NCBI GenBank assembly: GCA_017306155.1
Contig: JAFKJB010000006.1
Location: 113,859-177,858, forward strand
Direction: 5' to 3'
Origin: Nitrosospira multiformis
GTDB taxonomy: Bacteria; Pseudomonadota; Gammaproteobacteria; Burkholderiales; Nitrosomonadaceae
Length of the DNA: 64,000 bases
Position numbers and translations under genes: made by a program. This document shows positions 43,705 to 52,679 of the stretch, one piece after another; position 1 is the first letter of the stretch, and the number at the start of each line of letters is the position of its first letter. The notes beneath the pieces are model-generated. The model was not told the origin of the DNA. It did not search any database and saw only the letters and a program-made list of their open reading frames with translations.

Positions 43705-44732
43705 GGGTATCCTGCTCCGCCCGAAGCACCGTACACCTGTCCGCTTGCGTAGCTAGATTCCTGTGACGCGAGAAAGACATACAGGGGGCCGAGTTCCGCC
43801 GGTTGGCCGGCGCGTCCAAGCGGAGTCTCCTTGCCAAACCTGCTGAGATCCGCCCATCCAGCCGTCAGCAGCGGCGTCCAGAATGGTCCCGGTGCTACCG
43901 CATTTACCCGTATACCCTGGCTGGCGACCTGCTTCGCCAGCGATTTTGTGAAAGCAATATTGCACGCCTTTGTCTGCGCGTAGTCGAGAAACGCATCGGA
44001 TGGAGTGTAAGCCTCAACGGAGCTTGTATTGATGATCGCCGCTCCGGGCTCAAGATGCGGCAGTGCGGCCCTGGTAATCCAGAACATGGCATAGACATTG
44101 CATTTGAAGGTCGAATCGAACTGTTCCGTCGTAAGATCGACGATAGAGGGCTGCGCAGCAGCCATGGCAGCATTGTTGACAAGGATATCCAGTCCGCCCA
44201 GTTCCCGGACGGCGTTGGCGACAAGCCTGGAGCAAAAATCCTCGTCCCGGATATCGCCAGGGATTGCGACCGCCTTTCGCCCTTCCGCCTGGATTAGGCT
44301 CACGACCTCGCGCGCATCGGACTCCTCAACAGGAAGATAATTGATAGCGACATCGGCACCCTCGCGCGCGAAGGCAATGGCAGCGGCGCGCCCAATGCCC
44401 GAATCACCACCGGTCACAAGCGCCTTTCTACCCACTAGCCGGCCCGAGCCCTTGTAGGTTGTTTCGCCGTGATCAGGTCGCGGTATCATCTTGCTTACAA
44501 GGCCGGGAGGATCCTGTTTTTGCGGGGGGAAAGGAGGAGCAGGATATTGCGTTCTCGGATCCTGTTTACGGGATTGGCTGGGCTGCCCTTGTGGCGAGCC
44601 GGAACGGCTTTCTTGCTGTCCCTGCTGAGCTTGCTGAGCGAAGGCCGGGTAGACATATGCTGCTGCAAGACCGGTTGTCATGCTGCCAACAAACTGGCGC
44701 CGGGTCGTGTTGGCGTCGTCTTCTGATTTCAT
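43701..44732 (-). CDS. Tat-exported short-chain dehydrogenase/reductase
   Basis: A 343-residue protein with a twin-arginine signal (TTRRQFVGSMTTGLAAAYVY, cleaved near AFA) and a ~55-residue Gln/Pro/Ser-rich linker before the catalytic domain. The NAD(P)-binding motif is TGGDSGIGRA, with NNAA later. The catalytic triad is visible: Ser in INTSSVEAYTPSD and the YxxxK pair in YAQTKACN. It ends in the classical SDR loop with SGQVYGASGGAGYP. The domain resembles YhdF/YghA-type general-stress SDRs, some of which carry Tat signals. The substrate is unknown. The ribosome site is GGAGAACAG. Confidence 0.88.
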   Translation of the reverse strand: MKSEDDANTTRRQFVGSMTTGLAAAYVYPAFAQQAQQGQQESRSGSPQGQPSQSRKQDPRTQYPAPPFPPQKQDPPGLVSKMIPRPDHGETTYKGSGRLVGRKALVTGGDSGIGRAAAIAFAREGADVAINYLPVEESDAREVVSLIQAEGRKAVAIPGDIRDEDFCSRLVANAVRELGGLDILVNNAAMAAAQPSIVDLTTEQFDSTFKCNVYAMFWITRAALPHLEPGAAIINTSSVEAYTPSDAFLDYAQTKACNIAFTKSLAKQVASQGIRVNAVAPGPFWTPLLTAGWADLSRFGKETPLGRAGQPAELGPLYVFLASQESSYASGQVYGASGGAGYP

Positions 44733-45064
44733 ATCTGTTCTCCTGTAAAAATTGCCGGGATGATTTCCGATCAGTTTTCGCCACGCCGAGCCTGGACAAT
44801 GCCCGCTATTGGAAGTTTTCCCCGGTTGGGGTGAATAATGCTGGAGCCTGGGTCCCAGTAGGGTTTCTGCCCCTGATCAAAATCATTTGCTCTCTCGCCA
44901 AGAGTCCAAAATGTATCCTTTGAGTGAACGCAAATTCTTCAGTGCGGTAGCGAACATATTTCTCATTCAGGCACCGTCAGAATGCTATAAGACCTGAAAA
45001 TGAGGTCTCTTTTTAATGATATGTTTCCCGGGTTTCTGGCTCGACTTTTATATAGGAAATAAAA
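44733..45064. other. Divergent region upstream of SDR and csp genes
   Basis: A 332-bp interval. The last ~70 bp form an AT-rich leader before the cold-shock gene, probably a temperature-responsive 5' region as in other csp genes. I see no other feature. Confidence 0.4.
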
Positions 45065-45268
45065 ATGGCAACTGGCACAGTAAAATGGTTCAATGAGGCA
45101 AAAGGATTTGGTTTTATTACCCCTGTTGACGGCAGCGAAGATTTATTCGCACACTTCTCCGCAATCAGCATGTTCGGCTTCAAAACACTCAAAGAGGGAC
45201 AAAAAGTAACGTTTGAGGTTACGCAGGGTGCGAAGGGCAAGCAAGCATCAAATATTCAAGCAGCGTAA
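45065..45268 (+). CDS. Cold-shock protein, CspA family
   Basis: A 67-residue single cold-shock domain. RNP1 is KGFGFITP and RNP2 is DLFAHFSAI, with the aromatic residues expected for single-strand binding (W10, F17, F19). It acts as an RNA chaperone in the cytoplasm. The ribosome site is TAGGAAATAAAA. A stem (CACGCTGG/CCAGCGTG, about 45275-45304) downstream may end its transcript. Confidence 0.97.
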   Translation: MATGTVKWFNEAKGFGFITPVDGSEDLFAHFSAISMFGFKTLKEGQKVTFEVTQGAKGKQASNIQAA

Positions 45269-45407
45269 GATTGCACGCTGGGCGGAATATTCGTGCCAGC
45301 GTGTAGTCCTCTATAGAGTTATCTGATTCGCATGCTATTTCTTTTGGCTGACTGGCGGTCACATAGAAAACCTGCTTACAGCCGACCCTCAAAATCATTC
45401 CATTCAG

Positions 45408-46037
45408 TTATTCGGCAGCAGATGCCAAGCTTACCCTGACGCCACTATCTTCGCAGGAAGGAAGACGGCGACGCGCCATCATGCTCACCATCGCTAAACC
45501 AGCCAGCAGCATTGCATAGATTTCCGGTTCGGGCACGAGCGTGCCACGGATTTCTCCCGCTGGAAACATCTCTGTATGGATATTGGCGTAGGCAGTTCCA
45601 TTATTCAATCCGCCTACGAGCGCGTCGAATGCACTTGCGGCGGTCCTGCCATTAGCCGAAATGAATGCCGGGTTATAGCTGGATGCTTCCAGCATATTAA
45701 AGGTTTGATCGTAGGTACCGGCGGTCACTCCCACGGGAAATCCTGGAAAAGAAGGTATGGTGGTGGCGGGGACGCTGGTGCCATCTGGACCGGCACAGCA
45801 ATGGATGTGGGAAATTGTCGCCTTCCCCAAAAGTCCGCTGAAAGTCTCATGCACATGCATCGTTCCCTGAGCCCGATCAATCGTAACGGTCGCCATACCC
45901 ATACCGCTGGAATTATTGGGACCCGGCCGTTCGTTCGATCCGAGGAGTTCGGCGGTAAAAATTGACTGCTGCGCAATGGCTGGTCCCGACACAACTGCAG
46001 CAAGCAGACATCCCGCGATTAAGGCGCCCGGTTTCAT
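45408..46037 (-). CDS. CHRD-domain protein with PEP-CTERM sorting signal
   Basis: A 209-residue exported protein. The signal peptide ends GPAIA. The CHRD domain (about residues 28-165) has ELLGSNERPGPNNSSGMGMA, HIHCCAGPDG and NGTAYANIHTEMFPAGEIRG. It is followed by the sorting signal VPEPEIYAMLLAGLAMVSMM and a RRR cluster. The VPEP-helix-RRR arrangement is the PEP-CTERM signal read by exosortase/archaeosortase-type enzymes in exopolysaccharide-producing bacteria. About 20 residues follow the Arg cluster, more than usual. No exosortase gene is in the window. A clear GGAGGATAAATATC precedes the ATG. Confidence 0.88.
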   Translation of the reverse strand: MKPGALIAGCLLAAVVSGPAIAQQSIFTAELLGSNERPGPNNSSGMGMATVTIDRAQGTMHVHETFSGLLGKATISHIHCCAGPDGTSVPATTIPSFPGFPVGVTAGTYDQTFNMLEASSYNPAFISANGRTAASAFDALVGGLNNGTAYANIHTEMFPAGEIRGTLVPEPEIYAMLLAGLAMVSMMARRRLPSCEDSGVRVSLASAAE

Positions 46038-46339
46038 GATATTTATCCTCCTTTATTATGGAATTCCCGGCATTGCAACCTGATCGGATCGGATTAGCGG
46101 GAAAACGAGAACCGGCGGGCCGGATCAGTGATCCGGAAACGCTATCTAAATATAGTACATATTCAGGAGAGCCTCTCAATATTGAACCGGCGAGCAAACA
46201 GTACAAACGTCATACCCGTGGAAACCGGTATCCAACGGCGTTAAAAGATATTTTTTCACTTGAGATTCATAAGGTATATTTATAACTCCCTGTGTAATAG
46301 AAAACTTTGGCATCACCTTTTCGAATCCTTGCAGGTCAC

Positions 46340-48268
46340 ATGTTCAAAAAGCTGACATTTAAAAACCTGACGATCAAATCGCGCCTGATCTTTACTCTTT
46401 CCTATCTGGTTGCCTTTTTACTGGGAATGGGAATGATCGGTTTGCTCGGCATGAGCAATGCAATAGAGGGATTACGGACTGTCTATCATGACAGGGCGAT
46501 TCCACTGAGCCAGGTTGGGTATATTGAATCACTTTTACTGCAAAACCGGCTCGCCGTCACATCTGCGCTGGTAATACCGATGCCCGAAATCATCAGGGAC
46601 AAGACCGCAAAGGTTGAGAAGAATATTGCGGAAATCAACAAAACCTGGGAAGAGTACATAACCACCCGTCTGACCCCCGTGGAAAAAAAACTTGCTGCCA
46701 AATTTGATGCTGACCATCGGAAATACGTGACCGAAGGGCTGTTGCCGGCTACAGCAGCGTTGCGCGCCAATAAAATCGGTGAAGCAAACAGGATACTCGT
46801 GGAAAAAATCCGGCCGATGTATTTGCCGGTAGGAGAAAGCATCGACGCCCTTGTTCTGCTCCAGATCGATGAAGCGAAAAGAGAATATGACCGCCAACAA
46901 AGCCGGTACGAGATAATTCGCGCCATTCTCATTGCTTCGATAGTCATTGCCCTGGTGCTGGCGGTGGTGTTCAGCCTCATGTTCATCCGCGCGATTTTTC
47001 AGCCTCTCGAGAATGTGGTGCGAATCTCCCGCGGCGTGGCGGCAGGAAACCTGAGACAGGAAATCAAGGTTCATCCATCGAATGACGAAATCGGCCACCT
47101 CATGGAGGCCGTGCGGGAAATGCGCGACAGCCTGGTGGACACAATCGGCCAGGTGCGCGCCAGCGAAGCAAATACGCGTGCCTTGATAAATAACCTGATC
47201 GTGGGTGTAGTCTCCATTGACGAAGAGGGCGCGATCAAGACCGGGAACCCGGCAATGGAAGGGATATTCGGTTATTCCGAAAGCGAGTTGATCGGACAAA
47301 ACATCGGATTCCTGTTTCCCCGGCCTGAACACGGTCAACTGACGGATTATTTTAATAATTACCAGGAAAATACAAAACTGCAGGCGCCTGGAAAAACGAA
47401 TGAGGTTACGGGGTTGCGCAAAAACGGTGCAACGTTTCCGCTGGATATCTCTGTGACTGAGATGCACGGCCAGGAGCACCGGATGTTCGTCGTCATTCTG
47501 CGTGATATCAGCGAACGCAAACGGGCAGAGGAACAGAAAGCGATACTGATGGCCGACCTGGAAAGCGCCAATGAAGAGTTGAAAAGTTTCGCATATGTGG
47601 TATCGCACGATTTGAAAGCACCATTGCGCGCAATTGGGGCACTTGCAGACTGGCTCTCTACTGACTACCTCGATAAGTTCGATGATGAAGGCAGGGAGCA
47701 TATGCGCCTCCTTGTCAGCAGAGTCCATCGCATGGGAAATCTCATCGACGGTATCCTGCAATACTCACGCGTGGGGCGAGTCAGAGAAGCGCCTGTGGAG
47801 GTGAAGGTCGATGAAGTTCTGCGCGATGTAATAGATTTCATTGCCCCTTCGCCAAATGTTACCATTACCGTCGAAAATACGTTACCAAGCATAGTGATAG
47901 AGCCAACGCGCATCCAGCAGATATTTCAGAATCTGCTCTCGAATGCCATCAAATACATGGATAAGCCTCAATGCGAAATTCGTATTGGCTGTATTGCGGA
48001 GGGCGAACATTGGAGGTTCAGCGTCAGTGATAATGGTCCCGGTATCGAATCACGCCATTTTGAAAAAATCTTTCAGCTTTTCCAGACGCTTGCTCCAAGA
48101 GACCGGGTAGAAAGCACCGGCGTTGGACTCACCTTGGTAAAAAAGATCGTGGAAATGTATGGTGGCAATATCTGGGTGGAATCCACGCCCCGTGAGGGTA
48201 CGACTTTTTTCTTTACTCTCCCTAAAACAGTAGCAATCGCAAATTCAACCAAAGGAACAGCAGCGTGA
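46340..48268 (+). CDS. Membrane-bound HAMP-PAS sensor histidine kinase
   Basis: A 642-residue hybrid-style sensor kinase. Membrane segments lie near residues 15-42 and 194-220 and enclose a helical 4HB_MCP-type sensor domain with repeated TPVEKKLAAKFDAD-like helices. HAMP (about 215-270) is followed by PAS (about 275-390; ISEDEE-like VVSIDEEGAIKTGNPAMEGI), then HisKA with the phospho-acceptor His in YVVSHDLKAPLRAIGALADW. The ATPase domain has NLLSNAIKY, SVSDNGPGI and STGVGLTLVKKIVEMYGG. The HDLKAPLR box is typical of phytochrome-type kinases that use Rcp1-like receivers, and such a receiver gene overlaps this one by 4 bp. A TTG at 46307 is an alternative start. Confidence 0.93.
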   Translation: MFKKLTFKNLTIKSRLIFTLSYLVAFLLGMGMIGLLGMSNAIEGLRTVYHDRAIPLSQVGYIESLLLQNRLAVTSALVIPMPEIIRDKTAKVEKNIAEINKTWEEYITTRLTPVEKKLAAKFDADHRKYVTEGLLPATAALRANKIGEANRILVEKIRPMYLPVGESIDALVLLQIDEAKREYDRQQSRYEIIRAILIASIVIALVLAVVFSLMFIRAIFQPLENVVRISRGVAAGNLRQEIKVHPSNDEIGHLMEAVREMRDSLVDTIGQVRASEANTRALINNLIVGVVSIDEEGAIKTGNPAMEGIFGYSESELIGQNIGFLFPRPEHGQLTDYFNNYQENTKLQAPGKTNEVTGLRKNGATFPLDISVTEMHGQEHRMFVVILRDISERKRAEEQKAILMADLESANEELKSFAYVVSHDLKAPLRAIGALADWLSTDYLDKFDDEGREHMRLLVSRVHRMGNLIDGILQYSRVGRVREAPVEVKVDEVLRDVIDFIAPSPNVTITVENTLPSIVIEPTRIQQIFQNLLSNAIKYMDKPQCEIRIGCIAEGEHWRFSVSDNGPGIESRHFEKIFQLFQTLAPRDRVESTGVGLTLVKKIVEMYGGNIWVESTPREGTTFFFTLPKTVAIANSTKGTAA

Positions 48269-48678
48269 AAATAACTAATAGGCCCATTCTCCTGGTGGAA
48301 GATGATCAAGTAGATAAAATGACGGTCGTTCGTGCTCTAAAAGAGATTCACGTAACGAACCCGCTCGTCCACCGGGAAAATGGTGAGGAAGCTGTTCATT
48401 ATCTCCAGGATCCGGCAAACGAAAAGCCGTGCATCATTTTGCTAGACTTGAACATGCCCATCATGAACGGCCTAGAATTCCTGAAAATGATTAAAAATAA
48501 TGACAAGCTGAAGCATATTCCCACAGTAGTTCTGACTACATCAGAGGAACAGCAGGACAAGATAAACAGCTTCGACCTCGGTGTGGCGGGGTATATGGCC
48601 AAGCCGGTAGATTATCGTCAATTCGTCGAAGTCATGCGTTCCATCGATGCTTACTGGACCATCAGCGAGATGCCGTGA
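48265..48678 (+). CDS. Rcp1-like single-domain response regulator
   Basis: A 137-residue CheY-type receiver with no output domain. The acidic pair is in ILLVEDDQVDKMTVVRALKE, the phospho-acceptor Asp is at about residue 61 (ILLDLNMPIMNGLEFL), and the conserved Thr/Lys are in VVLTTSEEQQDK and YMAKPVD. The start is GTG 48265, overlapping the kinase TGA (GTGA), so the two are coupled and surely partners. It may act on a diffusible target or pass phosphate to the next gene's product. Confidence 0.93.
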   Translation: MKITNRPILLVEDDQVDKMTVVRALKEIHVTNPLVHRENGEEAVHYLQDPANEKPCIILLDLNMPIMNGLEFLKMIKNNDKLKHIPTVVLTTSEEQQDKINSFDLGVAGYMAKPVDYRQFVEVMRSIDAYWTISEMP

Positions 48679-48723
48679 CAAAGGCTCAATCAATCCCCTG
48701 ATCTTACGAAAGCCCATCCACTT

Positions 48724-50436
48724 ATGACTAAACCCCTGATTCGCGTTCTACTCGTCGAGGACGATGCCGTGGATCGTATGGCGTGTCGACGTGCCCTTGC
48801 CCGGGACCCGGACTGTGAGTTCGTGCTTTCCGAAGCCGAATCAGGCCGGGAGGGATTGCAGCTTGCCTATGAGCAAAAGCCGGACTGTGTCCTGCTCGAT
48901 TATCACTTGCCGGATGTGAATGGTCTTGAGTTTCTGGCGGCGCTGACCGATGAGAGTGGCGACGTCTCCATCCCGGTCATGATGCTGACAGGTACGGACA
49001 ACGCTGCCATTGCGGTAGAAGCAATGAAGCGCGGGGCGAAGGATTACCTGATCAAGGATCTGGAACACCAATACCTTGAATTATTGCCTGCCGTTATCCA
49101 GCGCGTGCTGAGCGCGCGGCGGATGCGGCTGGAAAAAAAGCAGGCGGAAGAGAAACTCGCCCAGGCGGAGGCCAAATATCGCTCCCTGGTCGAAACCATT
49201 CCGGCAATCGTTTATATTGCTGCACTGGATGGGAGCAATCGTTTCCTCTACGTCAGTTCGCGTATCAATATGCTTGGTTTTTCAGCAGAACAATGGTTGA
49301 ACGATCCGGCTATCCTGCTTGCGCAGATTCATCCGGACGACCGGACGCACACACTCGAGGAACGGGCAAAAAGCCGCGCAACGGGCGATCCTCTGCGTTG
49401 CGAGTACCGTATCCTTGCTCAGGATGGAAGAGTCTTATGGTTCCGCGACGAGGCGAATGTCGTGCGGGATGAATCGGGACGCTCACTGTTTCTGCAGGGT
49501 ATCCTGGTTGATATCACTGAAAGCAAACAGACAGAAGAGGAGTTGAAGCAGCATCGTTTTCGTCTCGAAGAACTCGTGGCCAAGCGCACCGATGAACTGG
49601 CGCGGGTGAACGAGGAGTTGCGGCGCGATATTACCCACCGCAAGCTGATCGAAGAGGAGTTGATCAAAGCCAAGACAGAGGCGGAAAAAGCCAATCTGGC
49701 AAAATCAGATTTTCTTTCCAGCATGAGCCACGAATTGCGCTCGCCGCTGAATGTCATGCTTGGTTTTGCCCAATTGATGGAATCGAGTTCTCCGCCGCCG
49801 ACATTCACGCAAACGACCATGCTCAAGGAGATCAATTCTGCAGGATGGTATCTGCTTGAACTGATAAATAAAATCCTTGACCTCGCCACAATTGAATCCG
49901 GCAAGCTGGTTGTTGCGCAGGAACCGATGTGCATCGGAGAGGTCATGGTCGAATCTCGAACCATGATCGAACCGCAGGCCCGAGAGCGAAACATACAACT
50001 GATCTTTCCGCCATCATCGGATATGGGCTTCTTCGTTCAGGCCGACCGAACGCGGGTGAAGCAGGTTCTGATCAACCTTCTTTCCAACGCAATCAAATAC
50101 AACCGAGAGGGTGGCACGGTCGAAGTGAATTGCGCCATGACAGTGCCAGGACGCCTCCGCATAAGTGTGCGCGATACCGGGACGGGATTGCCGCCGGAAA
50201 AACTGACGCAGCTTTTTCAGCAATTCAACCGGCTTGGACAGGAAGCAGGATCTGTGGAAGGCACAGGCATTGGCCTGGTAGTGACGAAACAACTGATTGA
50301 ACTGATGGGCGGGGCAATCGGCGTGGAAAGCACTGTCGATGTCGGCAGCGTGTTCTGGTTTGAACTCACCGCCGATGGAGCTTCCGAAGCTGCTTCCGCT
50401 GCAGATAAAAACGAAGAATTCAGTACTGAAGGTTAA
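48724..50436 (+). CDS. Receiver-PAS-histidine kinase hybrid protein
   Basis: A 570-residue soluble protein. The N-terminal receiver (about residues 5-125) has its acceptor Asp near residue 59 (CVLLDYHLPDVNGLEFLAAL). It is followed by PAS/PAC (about 150-270; KYRSLVETIPAIVYIAALDG) and a coiled coil (about 275-325). HisKA has His in FLSSMSHELRSPLNVMLGFA. The ATPase domain has NLLSNAIKYNREGG, SVRDTGTGLPPEKL and EGTGIGLVVTKQLIELMGGA. It lies 45 bp after the Rcp1-like gene. A relay of kinase, receiver and receiver-kinase is inferred. Confidence 0.92.
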   Translation: MTKPLIRVLLVEDDAVDRMACRRALARDPDCEFVLSEAESGREGLQLAYEQKPDCVLLDYHLPDVNGLEFLAALTDESGDVSIPVMMLTGTDNAAIAVEAMKRGAKDYLIKDLEHQYLELLPAVIQRVLSARRMRLEKKQAEEKLAQAEAKYRSLVETIPAIVYIAALDGSNRFLYVSSRINMLGFSAEQWLNDPAILLAQIHPDDRTHTLEERAKSRATGDPLRCEYRILAQDGRVLWFRDEANVVRDESGRSLFLQGILVDITESKQTEEELKQHRFRLEELVAKRTDELARVNEELRRDITHRKLIEEELIKAKTEAEKANLAKSDFLSSMSHELRSPLNVMLGFAQLMESSSPPPTFTQTTMLKEINSAGWYLLELINKILDLATIESGKLVVAQEPMCIGEVMVESRTMIEPQARERNIQLIFPPSSDMGFFVQADRTRVKQVLINLLSNAIKYNREGGTVEVNCAMTVPGRLRISVRDTGTGLPPEKLTQLFQQFNRLGQEAGSVEGTGIGLVVTKQLIELMGGAIGVESTVDVGSVFWFELTADGASEAASAADKNEEFSTEG

Positions 50437-50484
50437 GATAACACCGCTGTCTCCTGTCTCCCGACCCCATCCATCTTTCAGCAG

Positions 50485-51114
50485 ATGAAAACGCCTCGAC
50501 CGGACACTTCACATCCTGCTGAACATGCCGGAAACACCATTGATTCTCTGCGTAAAGCAGCCACGAATTGCCGCGCCTGTCACCTCTGGGAACAGGCTAC
50601 CCAGACTATCTTCGGCGAAGGTTGCCCGCGCGCATCGGTCATGCTGGTTGGCGAGCAGCCTGGAGACCGTGAAGATATCGCAGGCCATCCATTCGTCGGA
50701 CCGGCGGGATCGATTCTGTCGCATGCGCTGTCAGCAGTCGGTGTATCGCGGGAAGAACTCTATGTTACCAATGCAGTCAAGCACTTCAAATTCGAACTGC
50801 GCGGCAAGCGACGCATGCACAAGAAACCGGTCGATACGGAAATCGTGGCATGCCATAGCTGGCTCCAGCGCGAAATTGAACTGATAGCACCCCGCCTGAT
50901 TATTGCCCTGGGTGCCACTGCGGCTCGTTCACTGCTGGGCCGCGCCACCCCTGTCAAAGCCAACCGGGGAAAACTGCTCGAATACGCAGCCGGTATATCA
51001 TTGCTGATTACGGTCCACCCCTCGTTCCTGCTGCGTGTGCCGGAGGAAAACAAAGACGAGGAGTACGAGCGCTTCGTGGACGATCTCAAGCTGGCAAAGC
51101 CCTTTCTCGGCTGA
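50485..51114 (+). CDS. UdgX-type uracil-DNA glycosylase
   Basis: A 209-residue Fe-S uracil-DNA glycosylase of the family 4/5-like UdgX branch. Motif 1 is GEQPGDREDIAGHPFVGPAG. Cluster Cys include CRACHLWE near the N-terminus, plus later Cys. The UdgX-specific loop is present as GKRRMHKKP (KRRIH in characterised proteins), whose His in known UdgX forms a covalent bond to the abasic site after uracil removal. The second catalytic segment is TVHPSFLLR. The Ile-to-Met change in the loop keeps the His. UdgX is thought to act in DNA-damage tolerance. Here it is followed by cupin and DUF72 genes. Confidence 0.9.
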   Translation: MKTPRPDTSHPAEHAGNTIDSLRKAATNCRACHLWEQATQTIFGEGCPRASVMLVGEQPGDREDIAGHPFVGPAGSILSHALSAVGVSREELYVTNAVKHFKFELRGKRRMHKKPVDTEIVACHSWLQREIELIAPRLIIALGATAARSLLGRATPVKANRGKLLEYAAGISLLITVHPSFLLRVPEENKDEEYERFVDDLKLAKPFLG

Positions 51115-51259
51115 TCTGCACTGAGGCAATAGCCCTGTTCGGTCGGCCATTCTGCTTGGCCCTTCCCTGCCTCCCCTGGTTTCCTCGCCCGTCCCCTTCG
51201 CGAAACGCCGTTGTTTTTCTGCTGTCAAATTTCTGTAATGGATGAGATGGGAGAAATGG

Positions 51260-51601
51260 ATGAAACGGAAAAATCTGCAGTTCGAAACCGGATTTCGCAT
51301 CGTTCTTGGTAACCCGAGTTCGCAGGCGGCTGAAATGGTTCTACTTCCGGGAAAGGCGGAAGGAGGTCCCCATAATCGTCACCGCGGTGCTGACCAGTGG
51401 CTGTATGTCGTTTCCGGAATGGGCATTGCAACCATAAATGATAAGCGCTATCGCCTCGGTGAAGGTTCTCTTTTACTCATCGAGCGTGGCGATGAGCATG
51501 AAATCCGCAATACGGGAGAAGACCTGCTTCGAATCCTCAACTTTTATGTTCCCCCTGCATATACGACGGAAGGGGAGGAGTTGTCGCATGGACGGAGTTG
51601 A
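51260..51601 (+). CDS. Cupin-domain protein
   Basis: A 113-residue single cupin. Motif 1 is GGPHNRHRGADQWLYVVSGM, with metal-binding His residues replaced or shifted compared with classical G(X)5HXH. Motif 2 is GSLLLIERGDEHEIRNTGED. Together they give a beta-barrel that probably binds a metal or small ligand. ATG 51260 has GGGAGAAATGG upstream; 51242 is an alternative. It lies 6 bp before the DUF72 gene, so they are likely co-transcribed. Function unknown. Confidence 0.82.
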   Translation: MKRKNLQFETGFRIVLGNPSSQAAEMVLLPGKAEGGPHNRHRGADQWLYVVSGMGIATINDKRYRLGEGSLLLIERGDEHEIRNTGEDLLRILNFYVPPAYTTEGEELSHGRS

Positions 51602-51607
51602 GAGCGG

Positions 51608-52468
51608 GTGAGCGAGACGCGCATTGGCATTTCCGGCTGGCGTTATCCGCCCTGGCGCGGGGTATTCTATCCACCCGGACTTCCTCAGCACAGCGAGCTT
51701 GAATATGCTGCCAGAATATTGCCGACTATCGAGATAAACGGAACTTTCTACTCCCTGCAGACACCGGACAGCTTCCAGCACTGGTATGATGATACACCCC
51801 CCGGGTTTATTTTCAGCGTTAAAGGATCGCGCTACATCACGCATATCCGGCGCCTGAACGAGATCGACATCCCACTCGCCAATTTCTTCGCCTCGGGGAT
51901 ATTCAATCTCCGGGAAAAACTCGGCCCCATCCTTTGGCAATTCCCTCCCAATTTTCGCTATGATCACGACAGAATGAGCGGGTTTTTCGACCTCCTGCCG
52001 CGCGATACCGAGCAGGCCCTGCATCTGGCCCGCCGCCGGGACAAACGCATGACAGGCCGCGCACGCCTGGCGATTGGCGCAAAACGCTCTCTACGATATG
52101 CCATTGAAATACGAAATGACAGCTTTCTCGCTGAAACCTTCGTAGAACTCCTGCGCGCACACAATATCGCACTGGTCATTGCAGATACCGCCAGAAAATG
52201 GCCCTGCCGTGAAGATGTAACGGCAGATTTCCTCTATCTGCGCCTGCACGGTGATCAGGAAATTTATGCGAGCGGATATACCGATGAGGCATTGATACGT
52301 TGGGCGCAACGGATTCACCTCTGGCGCGAAGGCTTGCAGCCGGACGATGCGCATCTCATCTCGCTACATCAGCCGCCGCGTATACCTCGCGATATCTATT
52401 GTTATTTCGATAACGATATCAAAGTAAAAGCACCTTTCGATGCCCAATCCCTGATCTCCAAGCTTTAG
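51608..52468 (+). CDS. DUF72 (YecE-like) protein
   Basis: A 286-residue TIM-barrel protein of the DUF72 family. The signatures are IGISGWRYPPWRGVFYPPGL, TIEINGTFYSLQTPDSFQHW, FSVKGSRYITHIRRLNEI, LGPILWQFPPNFRYDHDRM and FLYLRLHGDQEIYASGYTDE. The family is widespread but its reaction is not known; structural relatives are endonuclease-IV-like barrels. The start is GTG 51608. The UdgX-cupin-DUF72 order suggests a small operon, and a shared role in DNA repair is only inference. Confidence 0.92.
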   Translation: MSETRIGISGWRYPPWRGVFYPPGLPQHSELEYAARILPTIEINGTFYSLQTPDSFQHWYDDTPPGFIFSVKGSRYITHIRRLNEIDIPLANFFASGIFNLREKLGPILWQFPPNFRYDHDRMSGFFDLLPRDTEQALHLARRRDKRMTGRARLAIGAKRSLRYAIEIRNDSFLAETFVELLRAHNIALVIADTARKWPCREDVTADFLYLRLHGDQEIYASGYTDEALIRWAQRIHLWREGLQPDDAHLISLHQPPRIPRDIYCYFDNDIKVKAPFDAQSLISKL

Positions 52469-52679
52469 CCAAAAAAATGAATTCCGGGAACGTTCGCGCG
52501 TTTATTTCATGTCACGAGATGTTGGGGTGCGCGCTTCGGGCCTTTCCTCTTCCCCGTTCGCGCTGAGCAAGTGGAGGAAGGGTGAACGTTGATCAGAATA
52601 GCTCGTCGAAGGTAGCCCCGCTGTTCAAGACGGATATGGAAACGATTGTCCCAATCCACCAACGGTGTAGAAGGTGGTT

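Noticed and set aside
46535-47761. 408-codon open frame on the minus strand opposite the membrane kinase
   Set aside because: Antisense to a well-formed sensor kinase with clear domains; His/Gln/Phe-rich translation without motifs.
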